Assembly (NCBI RefSeq): GCF_900105835.1
Contig: NZ_LT629783.1
Location: 2,907,001 to 2,971,000, forward strand
DNA from: Pseudomonas fragi
GTDB taxonomy: Bacteria; Pseudomonadota; Gammaproteobacteria; Pseudomonadales; Pseudomonadaceae
DNA: 64,000 bases
Reading direction: 5' to 3'
Of this stretch, positions 55,315-63,249 are shown piece after piece. The notes beneath the pieces are model-generated. The model saw only the letters and a list, made by a program, of their open reading frames with translations. It was not told where the DNA came from and made no database searches. Each line of letters begins with the position of its first letter. Position 1 is the first letter of the stretch. The translations under genes were made by a program, and so were the position numbers.

Positions 55315-56234
55315 CCGCAGCCCTGCTCGAACCTGTCAGCCGGGCGTTCACCGAGCCTGCTGCTGACGGTTACCTGCTGGGCGGTTTCGAATGGCGTCAG
55401 CGCACACCGGACAGCACGCGGGCAGTAGTCATCATCAACGCCGCCACCTCGGTGCGTTGCCAGTATTACTCGCGGTTTGCCGAATACCTGTTCAGCCACG
55501 GCATGGATGTGATGCTGTTCGATTACCGCGGCATCGGTGCCTCACGCCGCGGATCGTTACGCGGCTTTGCGGCCTCCTGGTCAGACTGGGGCGCACTGGA
55601 CACAGACGCCATGCTCAAGCGCGCCCTGCGCGAATACCCCGGCCAGCCGGTCGACGTGGTTGGCCACAGCTTTGGCGGCTGCGCGGCGGGCCTGGCGGCG
55701 TCCGGGCAAGCTATTCGCCATCTGGTGACAGTGGGCGCGCAATTTGCCCACTGGCGCGACTACGCGCCCGCACAACGCTGGCAGATGCTCGCCAAATGGC
55801 ACGGAGTCATGCCGTTGCTGACCCGTGTGTGCGGCTACTTCCCCGGCAAGCGCCTGGGTTGGCTTGAAGATACCCCGGCCGGCGTGGTCAAGGACTGGGG
55901 TGCCTTCAGCACGCGCTTCGAACAACTCCCCAGCGCACGCAGCCTGGCTGCCCTGCCCTTTGCCGACGTTAGCGCCAGAACCCTGGCCATCAGCTTCAGC
56001 GACGACCCTTTTGGCACCGTGGCGGCCATCGACCGATTGCTGAGCTACTTCAGCGCCAGCCCGCGTACGCATCTGCGTATCAAGCCGCAGGATATTGGCG
56101 AAACAGCCATCGGCCATTTCGCGTTTTTCCATAGCCGCTTTCAGAGCAGCTTATGGCCGATTGCCTTGCAGTGGTTGCAGCAGGGGGAATTGAGCGCAGA
56201 TGTGCCAGGCCAGGTACTCAGCCGCACCCCCTGA
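55311..56234 (+). CDS. Alpha/beta hydrolase (probable CTG start)
   Basis: An alpha/beta-fold hydrolase (serine hydrolase) of unknown substrate. VMLFDYRGIGASR and VDVVGHSFGGCAAGLAA show the oxyanion/nucleophile-elbow region with serine in GHSFGG. LAISFSDDPFGT and IGHFAFF hold the later acid/base region. The first strand AVVIINAATSVRCQYYSRFA begins before GTG 55452, so a start there would truncate the fold. In this frame no ATG, GTG or TTG lies between 55311 and 55452. CTG 55311 has GGAG six bases upstream and overlaps the previous stop as CTGA, giving 307 residues. The fold assignment is good; the start is inferred. Confidence 0.8.
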   Translation: MTAALLEPVSRAFTEPAADGYLLGGFEWRQRTPDSTRAVVIINAATSVRCQYYSRFAEYLFSHGMDVMLFDYRGIGASRRGSLRGFAASWSDWGALDTDAMLKRALREYPGQPVDVVGHSFGGCAAGLAASGQAIRHLVTVGAQFAHWRDYAPAQRWQMLAKWHGVMPLLTRVCGYFPGKRLGWLEDTPAGVVKDWGAFSTRFEQLPSARSLAALPFADVSARTLAISFSDDPFGTVAAIDRLLSYFSASPRTHLRIKPQDIGETAIGHFAFFHSRFQSSLWPIALQWLQQGELSADVPGQVLSRTP

Positions 56235-56252
56235 AAGACCGCGTCGCCCCTA

Positions 56253-56339
56253 TCGCGAGCAAGCCCGCTCCCACAGGTTTTGCCAAGCTCATAACACGGG
56301 ATGCCGGCAGGGCCATTGTGGGAGCGGGCTTGCTCGCGA
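56253..56339. repeat. Tail-to-tail REP pair, 87 bp
   Basis: TCGCGAGCAAGCCCGCTCCC at 56253, then about 43 bp, then GTGGGAGCGGGCTTGCTCGC ending 56339. It lies between convergent hydrolase and DUF1272 genes. Confidence 0.9.
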
Positions 56340-56382
56340 TGCAGGCACCACAAATGGGTCTGGCTGACGCCACCTCAAACCA

Positions 56383-56628
56383 TCAACGCGCCGTACAGCC
56401 TTCAGGCTTGAACACTCGCTCACTGGACGGCGGATTATTCGCCAGCTTGCTCACCGGCCTGCGCGGGCGCACCAACAGCTCGCCCCCACAATTGGGGCAA
56501 AGCCCGCCCAAATGCTGTTCGGAACACGTCGCGCAAAAGGTGCACTCGAATGAACAAATCCGCGCTTGTGCTGAATCTGGCGGCAAATCGCAATCACAGC
56601 ATTCGCAATTGGGGCGTAATTCGAGCAT
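56383..56628 (-). CDS. DUF1272 domain-containing zinc-ribbon-like protein
   Basis: An 81-residue cysteine-rich protein. MLELRPNCECCDCDLPPDS, then ICSFECTFCATC and GLCPNCGGELLVRPRRP give the DUF1272 pattern with several Cx2C pairs, likely binding zinc. Function unknown. ATG 56628 has GAGG five bases upstream; an in-frame GTG two codons earlier is possible. Confidence 0.85.
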   Translation of the reverse strand: MLELRPNCECCDCDLPPDSAQARICSFECTFCATCSEQHLGGLCPNCGGELLVRPRRPVSKLANNPPSSERVFKPEGCTAR

Positions 56629-56756
56629 GAGCACCTCACATTGAATCGGTAATTTTCATCTTTACATTTAAGACGCTTCCCGCAAAAAACCAACTGCCAA
56701 TACAAAATGGCAGTGACATTCTCAATGCCCCCTTTGGTCAATGCGCGGCACTTGCC

Positions 56757-57089
56757 ATGACCCTACCGCTTCCCGTGAACACACCCAACACCGCTCTGAG
56801 CCCCCTGCTCAACTCCTTGAGCGAACTGATCCGCCAGGCCCGGCAAAAAGCCCTGCGCGTGGTGGATACGCTGCAAGTGCAAACCTGCTGGAACATGCGG
56901 GGGTTTTATCAGGCATTTCCAATTTGGAACGCAGTGCGTACCGAATTGAGCTAGACCCATTACCGCACCCTGCTACGGGTCGAAAGCGAGCATGCTCGCC
57001 AGTGGTACATGAACGAAGCCGCCACGCTGAACTGGTCTACCCGCACACCCATGCCAACCGCCGTTCTGCCCGGTTTTGTGGCAAATTAA
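56757..57089 (+). pseudogene. Decayed DUF1016 (YhcG/PDDEXK) nuclease fragment
   Basis: The frame from ATG 56757 encodes LSELIRQARQKALRVVDTLQVQTCW, the start of the DUF1016/YhcG N-terminal domain. It then jumps directly to RGFYQAFPIWNAVRTELS, normally some tens of residues later. A TAG at 56952-56954 stands where the family has tryptophan (ELSW). After it the same frame continues THYRTLLRVESEHARQWYMNEAA and LNWSTR, then loses similarity and ends at 57089. So there is an internal deletion, one nonsense mutation and loss of the whole nuclease domain. A 128-codon overlapping frame at 56741 is only a shadow. Confidence 0.85.
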
Positions 57090-57123
57090 TTGCACTTTTT
57101 TATTGCCATGACCTCCTACAGTC

Positions 57124-57774
57124 ATGAGCGCCGATTTCACGCGCACACAGAGAGCCGTCTTACAAGGCATGTCACAAGACCAACCTTTATCAGCGGTATC
57201 GGCCGTTCTGCATGAGCTGCGCGCCGGCACACATACACGTCATGTAGCCCTTGAGAAACGCCTGCCGTTTTTCAGCGACACACTCGACCTTGAACGCTAT
57301 ACGCGGCTGCTAAGCGCCTATTACGGGTTCTACCACGAACTGGAGAACCGGCTGCTGCACAGCCCCTGGCATGTGGACGGATTTGACCTGCAGCAACGGC
57401 TCAAGACCCCCGCACTGGGTAAGGACTTGCAGGCTCTGGGTGTAAGCGTTCAACCCCTTGCGCTGTGCGAAACCCTGCCCGCAATACACAGTCAAGCCGC
57501 CATGCTGGGGGTGCTGTATGTGCTGGAAGGCGCCACCCTGGGCGGTAACATTCTGCGCAAGCAGATGTCGGAACGCCTGGGCCTGGAAGCGCACAACGGC
57601 TGCGCTTTTCTTTACGTCTACGGCGAAGCGACCGGCCGGCAGTGGAAGGCGTTTATGGATTTTCTGGGCAGCGTGCCCCTCGATGCACAAGCGCGAGGCG
57701 AAACCGTACAGGCTGCCCGCTCTACGTTTAGCTGTTTCGAGCACTGGCTCGAACGTCAGGAGGTTTTGTTATGA
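57124..57774 (+). CDS. bphO: Heme oxygenase BphO
   Basis: BphO cleaves heme to biliverdin, the chromophore of the adjacent phytochrome. The 216-residue protein contains LRAGTHTRHVALEKRLPFF (the proximal histidine region), YYGFYHELENRLLHS, LYVLEGATLGGNILRKQM (the distal glycine helix) and FMDFLGSVP. The start is uncertain. ATG 57124 has no Shine-Dalgarno sequence; ATG 57169 has AAGG but too close. Both keep the domain whole. The stop overlaps bphP as ATGA. Confidence 0.9.
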   Translation: MSADFTRTQRAVLQGMSQDQPLSAVSAVLHELRAGTHTRHVALEKRLPFFSDTLDLERYTRLLSAYYGFYHELENRLLHSPWHVDGFDLQQRLKTPALGKDLQALGVSVQPLALCETLPAIHSQAAMLGVLYVLEGATLGGNILRKQMSERLGLEAHNGCAFLYVYGEATGRQWKAFMDFLGSVPLDAQARGETVQAARSTFSCFEHWLERQEVLL

Positions 57775-60008
57775 ATCCACAGGACCCTCAAGCTTTTGAA
57801 CGCTTGCTGGCCAATTGTGCTGATGAACCCATTCGCTTTCCCGGAGCAATTCAGCCCCACGGTCTGCTGGTCACACTGTCGGAGCCCGATCTGCAGATCC
57901 AGCAGGTCAGCGCCAATGTGCAGGCCATGTTCGGCATCAGTGCCGAATCGCTACTGGGCCTGCCGCTGGCCGCGCTGAGCGGCTCCGAGGCCGCCAACGC
58001 AGTGCAGCAGGCCGCGGTCTACGCCACCCTGGCCGATGCACCGCCTTTGGCCCTGACGCTGCTGGGGCGTGAATACGAAGGCCTGCTGCACCGCGACAAG
58101 GGCATTCTGGTTCTGGAGCTGGAACTCAAGCCCGACGCTTCGCAAATCCACAGCACCATGAACAAGGTGCGCAACCTGAGCCGCATGCTGCAACGCCTGC
58201 AAGGGGCCAAGACCCTCACCGCACTGTATGAAATTTGCGTACGCGAGATCCAGGCGCTGACGGGCTACGACCGCGTTCTGATCTACCGCTTTCAGGATGA
58301 AGGCCACGGCCAGGTCATCGCGGAAGCTTCTTCGCCCGCGATGGAGTTGTTCAACGGCATGTTTTTCCCTGCCTCCGACATCCCGGAGCAAGCCCGCGAG
58401 TTGTACCGCACCCACTGGTTGCGCATTATTCCGAACGCCGATTACCAGCCCGTGCCGCTGATTCCCACATTGCGCCCGGACACCGGCGAAGCACTGGACC
58501 TGAGCGGGGCCGTGTTGCGCAGCGTTTCGCCGATTCACTGCCAGTACATGAAGAACATGGGCGTGCTGTCGTCCATGAGCATTTCGTTGATGGACGGCGA
58601 GCGCCTGTGGGGCCTGATCAGTTGCGGGCATCGCCAGACGCTGCATGTACCCCATGAACTGCGCATGGCCTGCCAGACCATCGGCCAGGTGCTATCCCTG
58701 CAGATCAGCGCCCTGCAAACCCTGGAAATCAGCCGTCAGCGCGAAGCCAAGATGGATGCCCTGGTGCGCCTCAACGCGGCCATGGTGCACAGCACCGAAG
58801 CCGTGTTTGATGGCCTGGCGCAAATGCCCGAAGCCTTGATGGCACTGACCGGCGCCAGCGGTGTGGCGATTATTGAGGACAAGGTGCTGCACCGTTATGG
58901 CCAGTGCCCGTCCCCCGAAGCCACCCGTGAGCTGTACCAATGGTTCAAGGACAGCGCCCAGCCGGTGTTCTCCAGCCATAACCTCAGCGCCCTGCATGCC
59001 CCGGCGGCGCAGTACAAGGACATCGCCAGCGGCTTGTTGGCCATGACCCTGCCCAAGCCCGTGGACAACGCCGTGCTGTGGTTTCGCAGTGAGGTCAAGG
59101 AAAGCATCCAGTGGAGCGGCGATCCCAACAAGCCGCTGAACCTGGAAGCCGGCAGCAACGGCCTGCGCCTGAGCCCGCGCACCTCGTTCGAAATCTGGAA
59201 AGTCGAGATGGACGGCATCTCGACCAAGTGGAGCCACGGCGATCTGTTTGCTGCCAATGACCTGCGCCGCTCGGCCCTGGAAAACGACCTGTCGCGCCAG
59301 GTGCTGCGCGAGCAACAGGCCGTGCGCGCACGGGATGAACTGGTGGCAGTGGTCTCCCACGACCTGCGCAACCCCATGACCATTATTTCGATGCTCTGCG
59401 GCATGATGCAAAAGGCCTTCAGTAGCGACGGCCCTCATACGTCGCGGCGCATCACCTCGGCCATCGACACCATGCAACAGGCCAGCAGTCGCATGAGCGT
59501 GCTGCTCGACGACTTGCTCGACACCTCGAAAATCGAAGCCGGGCGCTACACCATCAGCCCGCAGCCGCTGGATGTTAGCCAGATTTTTGAAGAGGCCTTG
59601 TCGTTGCTTGCGCCGCTGGCGCTGGACAAGGCCGTGGAGCTGACCTTTCACGCCGAGCCCGATCTGAAAATCAACGCCGACCCCGAGCGGCTGTTCCAGG
59701 TGCTGTCCAACCTGATCGGCAACGCGATCAAATTCACCCCCGCACAGGGCAAAATCGGTGTGGCGGCCATGTCCAACGGGGACGATATCGTGTTCAGCGT
59801 GCGGGATTCGGGCAAGGGCATTGCCCCCGAGCAGTTGCCATATATCTTCGACCGCTACTGGACGGCAAAGGAAGGCAACGCACTGGGCACGGGCCTGGGG
59901 CTGTATATCTCCCAGGGCATTATCAAGGCCCACGGCGGCCAGTTACTGGCCGAAAGCACACCGGGAGAAGGCAGCGAGTTTCGCTTCACGGTCCCAAGAA
60001 TGGTCTGA
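57771..60008 (+). CDS. bphP: Bacteriophytochrome histidine kinase BphP
   Basis: A red/far-red light sensor kinase using biliverdin. The 745 residues comprise a PAS domain with chromophore-binding Cys16 (LLANCADEPIRFPGAIQPHG), then a GAF domain with FFPASDIPEQAREL and the histidine in SPIHCQYMKNMGVLSSM. The PHY domain carries the tongue motif NGLRLSPRTSFEIWK. The kinase core has His530 in VSHDLRNPMTIISML, NLIGNAIKFTP, DSGKGI and GTGLGLYIS. All chromophore residues I can check are present. It is coupled to bphO. No response-regulator gene follows; the next gene is in the opposite direction. Confidence 0.95.
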   Translation: MNPQDPQAFERLLANCADEPIRFPGAIQPHGLLVTLSEPDLQIQQVSANVQAMFGISAESLLGLPLAALSGSEAANAVQQAAVYATLADAPPLALTLLGREYEGLLHRDKGILVLELELKPDASQIHSTMNKVRNLSRMLQRLQGAKTLTALYEICVREIQALTGYDRVLIYRFQDEGHGQVIAEASSPAMELFNGMFFPASDIPEQARELYRTHWLRIIPNADYQPVPLIPTLRPDTGEALDLSGAVLRSVSPIHCQYMKNMGVLSSMSISLMDGERLWGLISCGHRQTLHVPHELRMACQTIGQVLSLQISALQTLEISRQREAKMDALVRLNAAMVHSTEAVFDGLAQMPEALMALTGASGVAIIEDKVLHRYGQCPSPEATRELYQWFKDSAQPVFSSHNLSALHAPAAQYKDIASGLLAMTLPKPVDNAVLWFRSEVKESIQWSGDPNKPLNLEAGSNGLRLSPRTSFEIWKVEMDGISTKWSHGDLFAANDLRRSALENDLSRQVLREQQAVRARDELVAVVSHDLRNPMTIISMLCGMMQKAFSSDGPHTSRRITSAIDTMQQASSRMSVLLDDLLDTSKIEAGRYTISPQPLDVSQIFEEALSLLAPLALDKAVELTFHAEPDLKINADPERLFQVLSNLIGNAIKFTPAQGKIGVAAMSNGDDIVFSVRDSGKGIAPEQLPYIFDRYWTAKEGNALGTGLGLYISQGIIKAHGGQLLAESTPGEGSEFRFTVPRMV

Positions 60009-60055
60009 TGGTTAACAGCGCAATGCCCTGCAGCTATCACATTTGAATGCTGCAT

Positions 60056-60093
60056 AAAAACGGCCGCCTCCTTGACGGGAGAGCGGCCGTTTT
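60056..60093. terminator. Bidirectional terminator between bphP and gltS
   Basis: AAAACGGCCGC, a 15-base loop with a small inner stem, then GCGGCCGTTTT. It lies between two convergent genes. Confidence 0.85.
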
Positions 60094-60105
60094 ACATCCA
60101 CCCCA

Positions 60106-61314
60106 TCAGCTGAAGGCGTTGATAAACCAGGTGATCATCGGGATCGCCACGATATCGATCAGCACCGCCCCACACAGCGGCACGATGATAAAGGCCTTGT
60201 ACGAGAAGACTTTATAGTGATCGCAGATGGCCCCCATATTGGCCACGGCATTGGGCGTCGCGCCCAGCCCGTGCCCCATGAAGCCCGCGCACAAGACCGC
60301 GGCGTCGTAGTTGCGGCCAAACAGGCGGAACAGGACGAACACGCACAGCAGGATCATGATCACCACCTGCACCACCAGAATCACCAGCAACGGCAAGCCG
60401 AGCTTCTCCAGCTCCCAGAACTTCAAGCTCATCATGGCCATGGTCAGGAACATGCCCAGGCACACATCGCCGATCGTGCTGACGGCATGGTCAGGCACCT
60501 CGATCACCTGGGCCCGGTCATTGAGGTTGCGCAGGATGATCGCGACGAACATGGCCCCCACATAGCTCGGCAACACGATACCCAGATGCTGCTGCAAGCT
60601 GGAGCCCAGCCAGAACCCCAGCACCATGATCACCACAATACAGGTCAACAAACGCAGCAGGGTTGCGGCATCCAGCGCGGCCACAGGGGTGTGGACCACC
60701 TCTTCGAACGCCTTGAGGCTGCCCGCGGCTTCGGCCTTGACCACCAGCTTGTTGCGCTCGATCAGCCAGCGCGCCAGCGGGCTGCCCAGCAAACCACCAG
60801 CCACCATGCCAAAGGTTGCAGCGGCCAGCGCGGCAGTCGTAGCCCCGACCGCCCCCAGGTTTTCAGCAATCGGTCCAAAGGCTGCCGCCGCACCAAAACC
60901 GCCCTCCAGTGACACCGCCCCGGCCATGATCCCCAGCAACGGGTCGATGCCCAGCAGCTTGGCCACACTCACCCCCACCACGTTTTGCACCAGCGCCAGG
61001 CCCCAGCACGCGCCCAGGTAGATAAACAGCAGCTTGCCGCCCTTGCGCAACAACCCCAGGCTGCCGCCCAAACCTACGGTGGTGAAGAACGCCACCATCA
61101 GCGGGGTTTGCAGGCTGGTGTCGAGGGTCAGGTTGAGCAGTTGCTGATCACGTAATAACCAGATCACCAAGGCAAACCCGAAACCACCGATGACCGGTGC
61201 AGGGACACACAATTGACGCAGCCAGTAGCTGCGCTTTTTCAGTTGGGCACCCAGGCCCAGCAGGAGTAACGCGAGAGCAAGGGTGCTCAGCGCATCCAGT
61301 TCGAATGTCAGCAT
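60106..61314 (-). CDS. gltS: Sodium/glutamate symporter GltS
   Basis: GltS imports glutamate with sodium. The 402-residue membrane protein has two inverted halves of membrane segments, for example LSTLALALLLLGLGAQL, VIGGFGFALVIWLL and LLRLLTCIVVIMVLGFWLGSSLQ. The conserved reentrant stretches are GAVSLEGGFGAAAAFGP and MGHGLGATPNAVANMGA. It lies 57 bp downstream of a ureohydrolase gene on the same strand, with an IclR regulator beyond, so a glutamate-related operon is likely. Confidence 0.95.
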   Translation of the reverse strand: MLTFELDALSTLALALLLLGLGAQLKKRSYWLRQLCVPAPVIGGFGFALVIWLLRDQQLLNLTLDTSLQTPLMVAFFTTVGLGGSLGLLRKGGKLLFIYLGACWGLALVQNVVGVSVAKLLGIDPLLGIMAGAVSLEGGFGAAAAFGPIAENLGAVGATTAALAAATFGMVAGGLLGSPLARWLIERNKLVVKAEAAGSLKAFEEVVHTPVAALDAATLLRLLTCIVVIMVLGFWLGSSLQQHLGIVLPSYVGAMFVAIILRNLNDRAQVIEVPDHAVSTIGDVCLGMFLTMAMMSLKFWELEKLGLPLLVILVVQVVIMILLCVFVLFRLFGRNYDAAVLCAGFMGHGLGATPNAVANMGAICDHYKVFSYKAFIIVPLCGAVLIDIVAIPMITWFINAFS

Positions 61315-61371
61315 GGCGAATTTCTCTTTTTCTTATGATTCAACAAGCGGTTTCAGGGATTTGCGTAAAAC

Positions 61372-62310
61372 TTAATCAATCAGGCTGGCGAGCAGACGCG
61401 CACCAATGCGGGCGGTTCGGTTATCGATGTCCAGGCTCGGGTTGAGCTCGGCGATGTCGGCCATGCGCAATTTGCCGCTGGCTTTGGCGTGGCGCACCAG
61501 ATGCTCGACGATCTGCATGTCCACCCCGTGGGCAGACGGCGCACTGACGCCGGGTGCCTGGCTGGCGGGCAGGACATCGAGGCAAAGGGTCATGTAGAGG
61601 TGATCGACGTCTTGCAGGAAATCATCGATCAACGCTTCGCAGGCGCGGATGTCCCAGCTGTTCATTTGCCGGTCGAGGCGGTAACGCACATTCAGGCGTT
61701 CGGCCTGTGCAAACAGGGCCTGGGTATTGTTCAACTGGCTGACACCCAGGCAGCAATAAGTGAACGGCATGTCGAAACGCTGGCAAGCCTCGGCAATCTG
61801 CCGGAAGGGTGTGCCTGAGCTGCTTTGTTCGGCGTGGCGCAAATCGAAATGCGCATCGAAATTGAGAATACCGATCCGTGGCTGCGGGTGTTTGCGGCGC
61901 AAGTGATCGAGCAGACCACTGAAGCTGGCAAAGGCGATTTCGTGCCCGCCACCCAGGCCCAATGGCAAATGCCCCTGGTCGAGCAAATGGCTGACCTGTT
62001 CGCCATAGCCTTGCTGTGCCCCCTCCAGATCCTCGCCCGCGCAGCTCACATCACCGGCATCGTACAGCGGCGCGTGACCGTGCCATGCCAGGTTGGCCAA
62101 GGCCTTGCGCAAAGCCTGCGGCCCCTTGCGTGCGCCGGTACGGCCCTGATTGCGCCTGACCCCTTCATCGCAGGCCAAACCAATCAATGCAGCCCCCGCT
62201 GGCAGGCCATCGGCCACAGGCTTGACCCATTGATGCCAGCGCAACGCGCCCTGCCCTTCAGCGGCATCAATACGGCCTGTCCACAAGGACATGTCGGGTA
62301 CAACCGTCAT
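61372..62310 (-). CDS. hutG: Formimidoylglutamase-type ureohydrolase
   Basis: A 312-residue enzyme of the arginase/agmatinase superfamily, most like formimidoylglutamase (N-formimino-L-glutamate to glutamate and formamide). The dimanganese ligands are in [25 protein letters not shown] and [17 protein letters not shown]; the PGVSAP ending is typical of formimidoylglutamases. The N-terminus shows [22 protein letters not shown]. Start ATG 62310 has GGAG eight bases upstream. It is not in the hut operon at the window's left end, which uses the HutF route. A related guanidino or formimino substrate is therefore possible and the symbol is tentative. Confidence 0.8.
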   Translation of the reverse strand: MTVVPDMSLWTGRIDAAEGQGALRWHQWVKPVADGLPAGAALIGLACDEGVRRNQGRTGARKGPQALRKALANLAWHGHAPLYDAGDVSCAGEDLEGAQQGYGEQVSHLLDQGHLPLGLGGGHEIAFASFSGLLDHLRRKHPQPRIGILNFDAHFDLRHAEQSSSGTPFRQIAEACQRFDMPFTYCCLGVSQLNNTQALFAQAERLNVRYRLDRQMNSWDIRACEALIDDFLQDVDHLYMTLCLDVLPASQAPGVSAPSAHGVDMQIVEHLVRHAKASGKLRMADIAELNPSLDIDNRTARIGARLLASLID

Positions 62311-62330
62311 GTTTGAAACTCCAGTCAAAT

Positions 62331-63056
62331 TCAGTCGAGCCGGGCGCTCAGGCGCAGGGCTACGTCCTGGGTCCAGCGGATCAGGCGTTCACTGCGGGTG
62401 TGTGCCCGGGTGGCCGGGGCCATGAGGCTGATGGCGCCTTGCAGGCGATTGCGGCTGTCGAGCAGCGGCGCGCTGATACCCCAAATACCGTCGTCGATCT
62501 CACTCACACTCACGGCATAACCGGCAGCGCGGATCTGGGCAAAGCTGCGCTGATAGGTGGCAACTTCTTCAGGCTCGACGCCTTGCGCCAGAAGCGCCGA
62601 CACGCTTTGCGCCTCATCCATATACGCCAGCAGCACCCGCGCAGAAGCGCCGACCAACAGCGGCTGGGCCAGCCCTTTCTGGTAACAGCAGCGCAGGGGT
62701 TGCGGGCTGTCGACCAGCTCAATGCAAATCGCCTGACCGTTGCTCGGCACCATCAAGGCCACGCTCTCCTGGCTTTGCTCGGCCAGACGCTTGAGTTCAG
62801 GTTTGGCCAGCGTCACCAGCACCGCTTCGCGGTCGAATTTTTTCGCCAGCTGCAAACAGGCAGGCCCTGGCAGATAGCGGCCCTGGCCGTTCTCTTCGGC
62901 CAGGCCCCAGCGCAACAGCGTGTTGAGGTGGCGATAGGTGCTGCTCAGCGGCTGCCCCAGTTGCTCGGAAAGCGCCTTGGCGGAGATCGCCTCAGCGGAT
63001 TGCCCCAGACTGACGAGGATTTGCAGCAAGCGATCAGTTGGCGTGTTGTAGTTCAT
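62331..63056 (-). CDS. IclR-family transcriptional regulator
   Basis: An IclR-type regulator of about 241 residues. The N-terminal winged helix reads [45 protein letters not shown]. The C-terminal ligand domain has [54 protein letters not shown] and GAISLMAP. Start ATG 63056 begins just before the DNA-binding domain; in-frame ATGs at 63071 and 63101 are alternatives and none has a strong ribosome site. It lies 20 bp upstream of the ureohydrolase and then gltS, and probably controls both. Confidence 0.85.
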   Translation of the reverse strand: MNYNTPTDRLLQILVSLGQSAEAISAKALSEQLGQPLSSTYRHLNTLLRWGLAEENGQGRYLPGPACLQLAKKFDREAVLVTLAKPELKRLAEQSQESVALMVPSNGQAICIELVDSPQPLRCCYQKGLAQPLLVGASARVLLAYMDEAQSVSALLAQGVEPEEVATYQRSFAQIRAAGYAVSVSEIDDGIWGISAPLLDSRNRLQGAISLMAPATRAHTRSERLIRWTQDVALRLSARLD

Positions 63057-63183
63057 TGTCGGCCCCATGCTCTTGCCTGCATGGTGCACGGTGTTTCCCA
63101 TTAGCTGAAATTCGATTCCCACTGAATGGGAAAAAACCGCCAGATAGTGATCAGCGGTCGCAAAATGACCACCTTACAGGCAC

Positions 63184-63218
63184 AAAAAAACCGCCATCCC
63201 GAAGGATGACGGTTTTTC
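63184..63218. terminator. Terminator after the right-edge permease gene
   Basis: AAAAACCGCCATCC, the loop CGAA, then GGATGACGGTTTTT. It lies 32 bp beyond the leftward permease stop and separates that gene from the IclR regulator. Confidence 0.88.
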
Positions 63219-63249
63219 TGGGTATTCAACCGCGAGAACCGTCCTGGCC

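Noticed and set aside
2683..56339. Recurrent GTGGGAGC/GCTCCCAC sequences taken as a possible CRISPR or recombination array
   Set aside because: The copies are scattered singly between genes as inverted pairs, not evenly spaced direct repeats with unique spacers, and there are no cas genes.
56741..57127. A 128-codon open frame over the DUF1016 remnant
   Set aside because: It is in a different frame from the clear DUF1016 similarity and has no recognisable domain.
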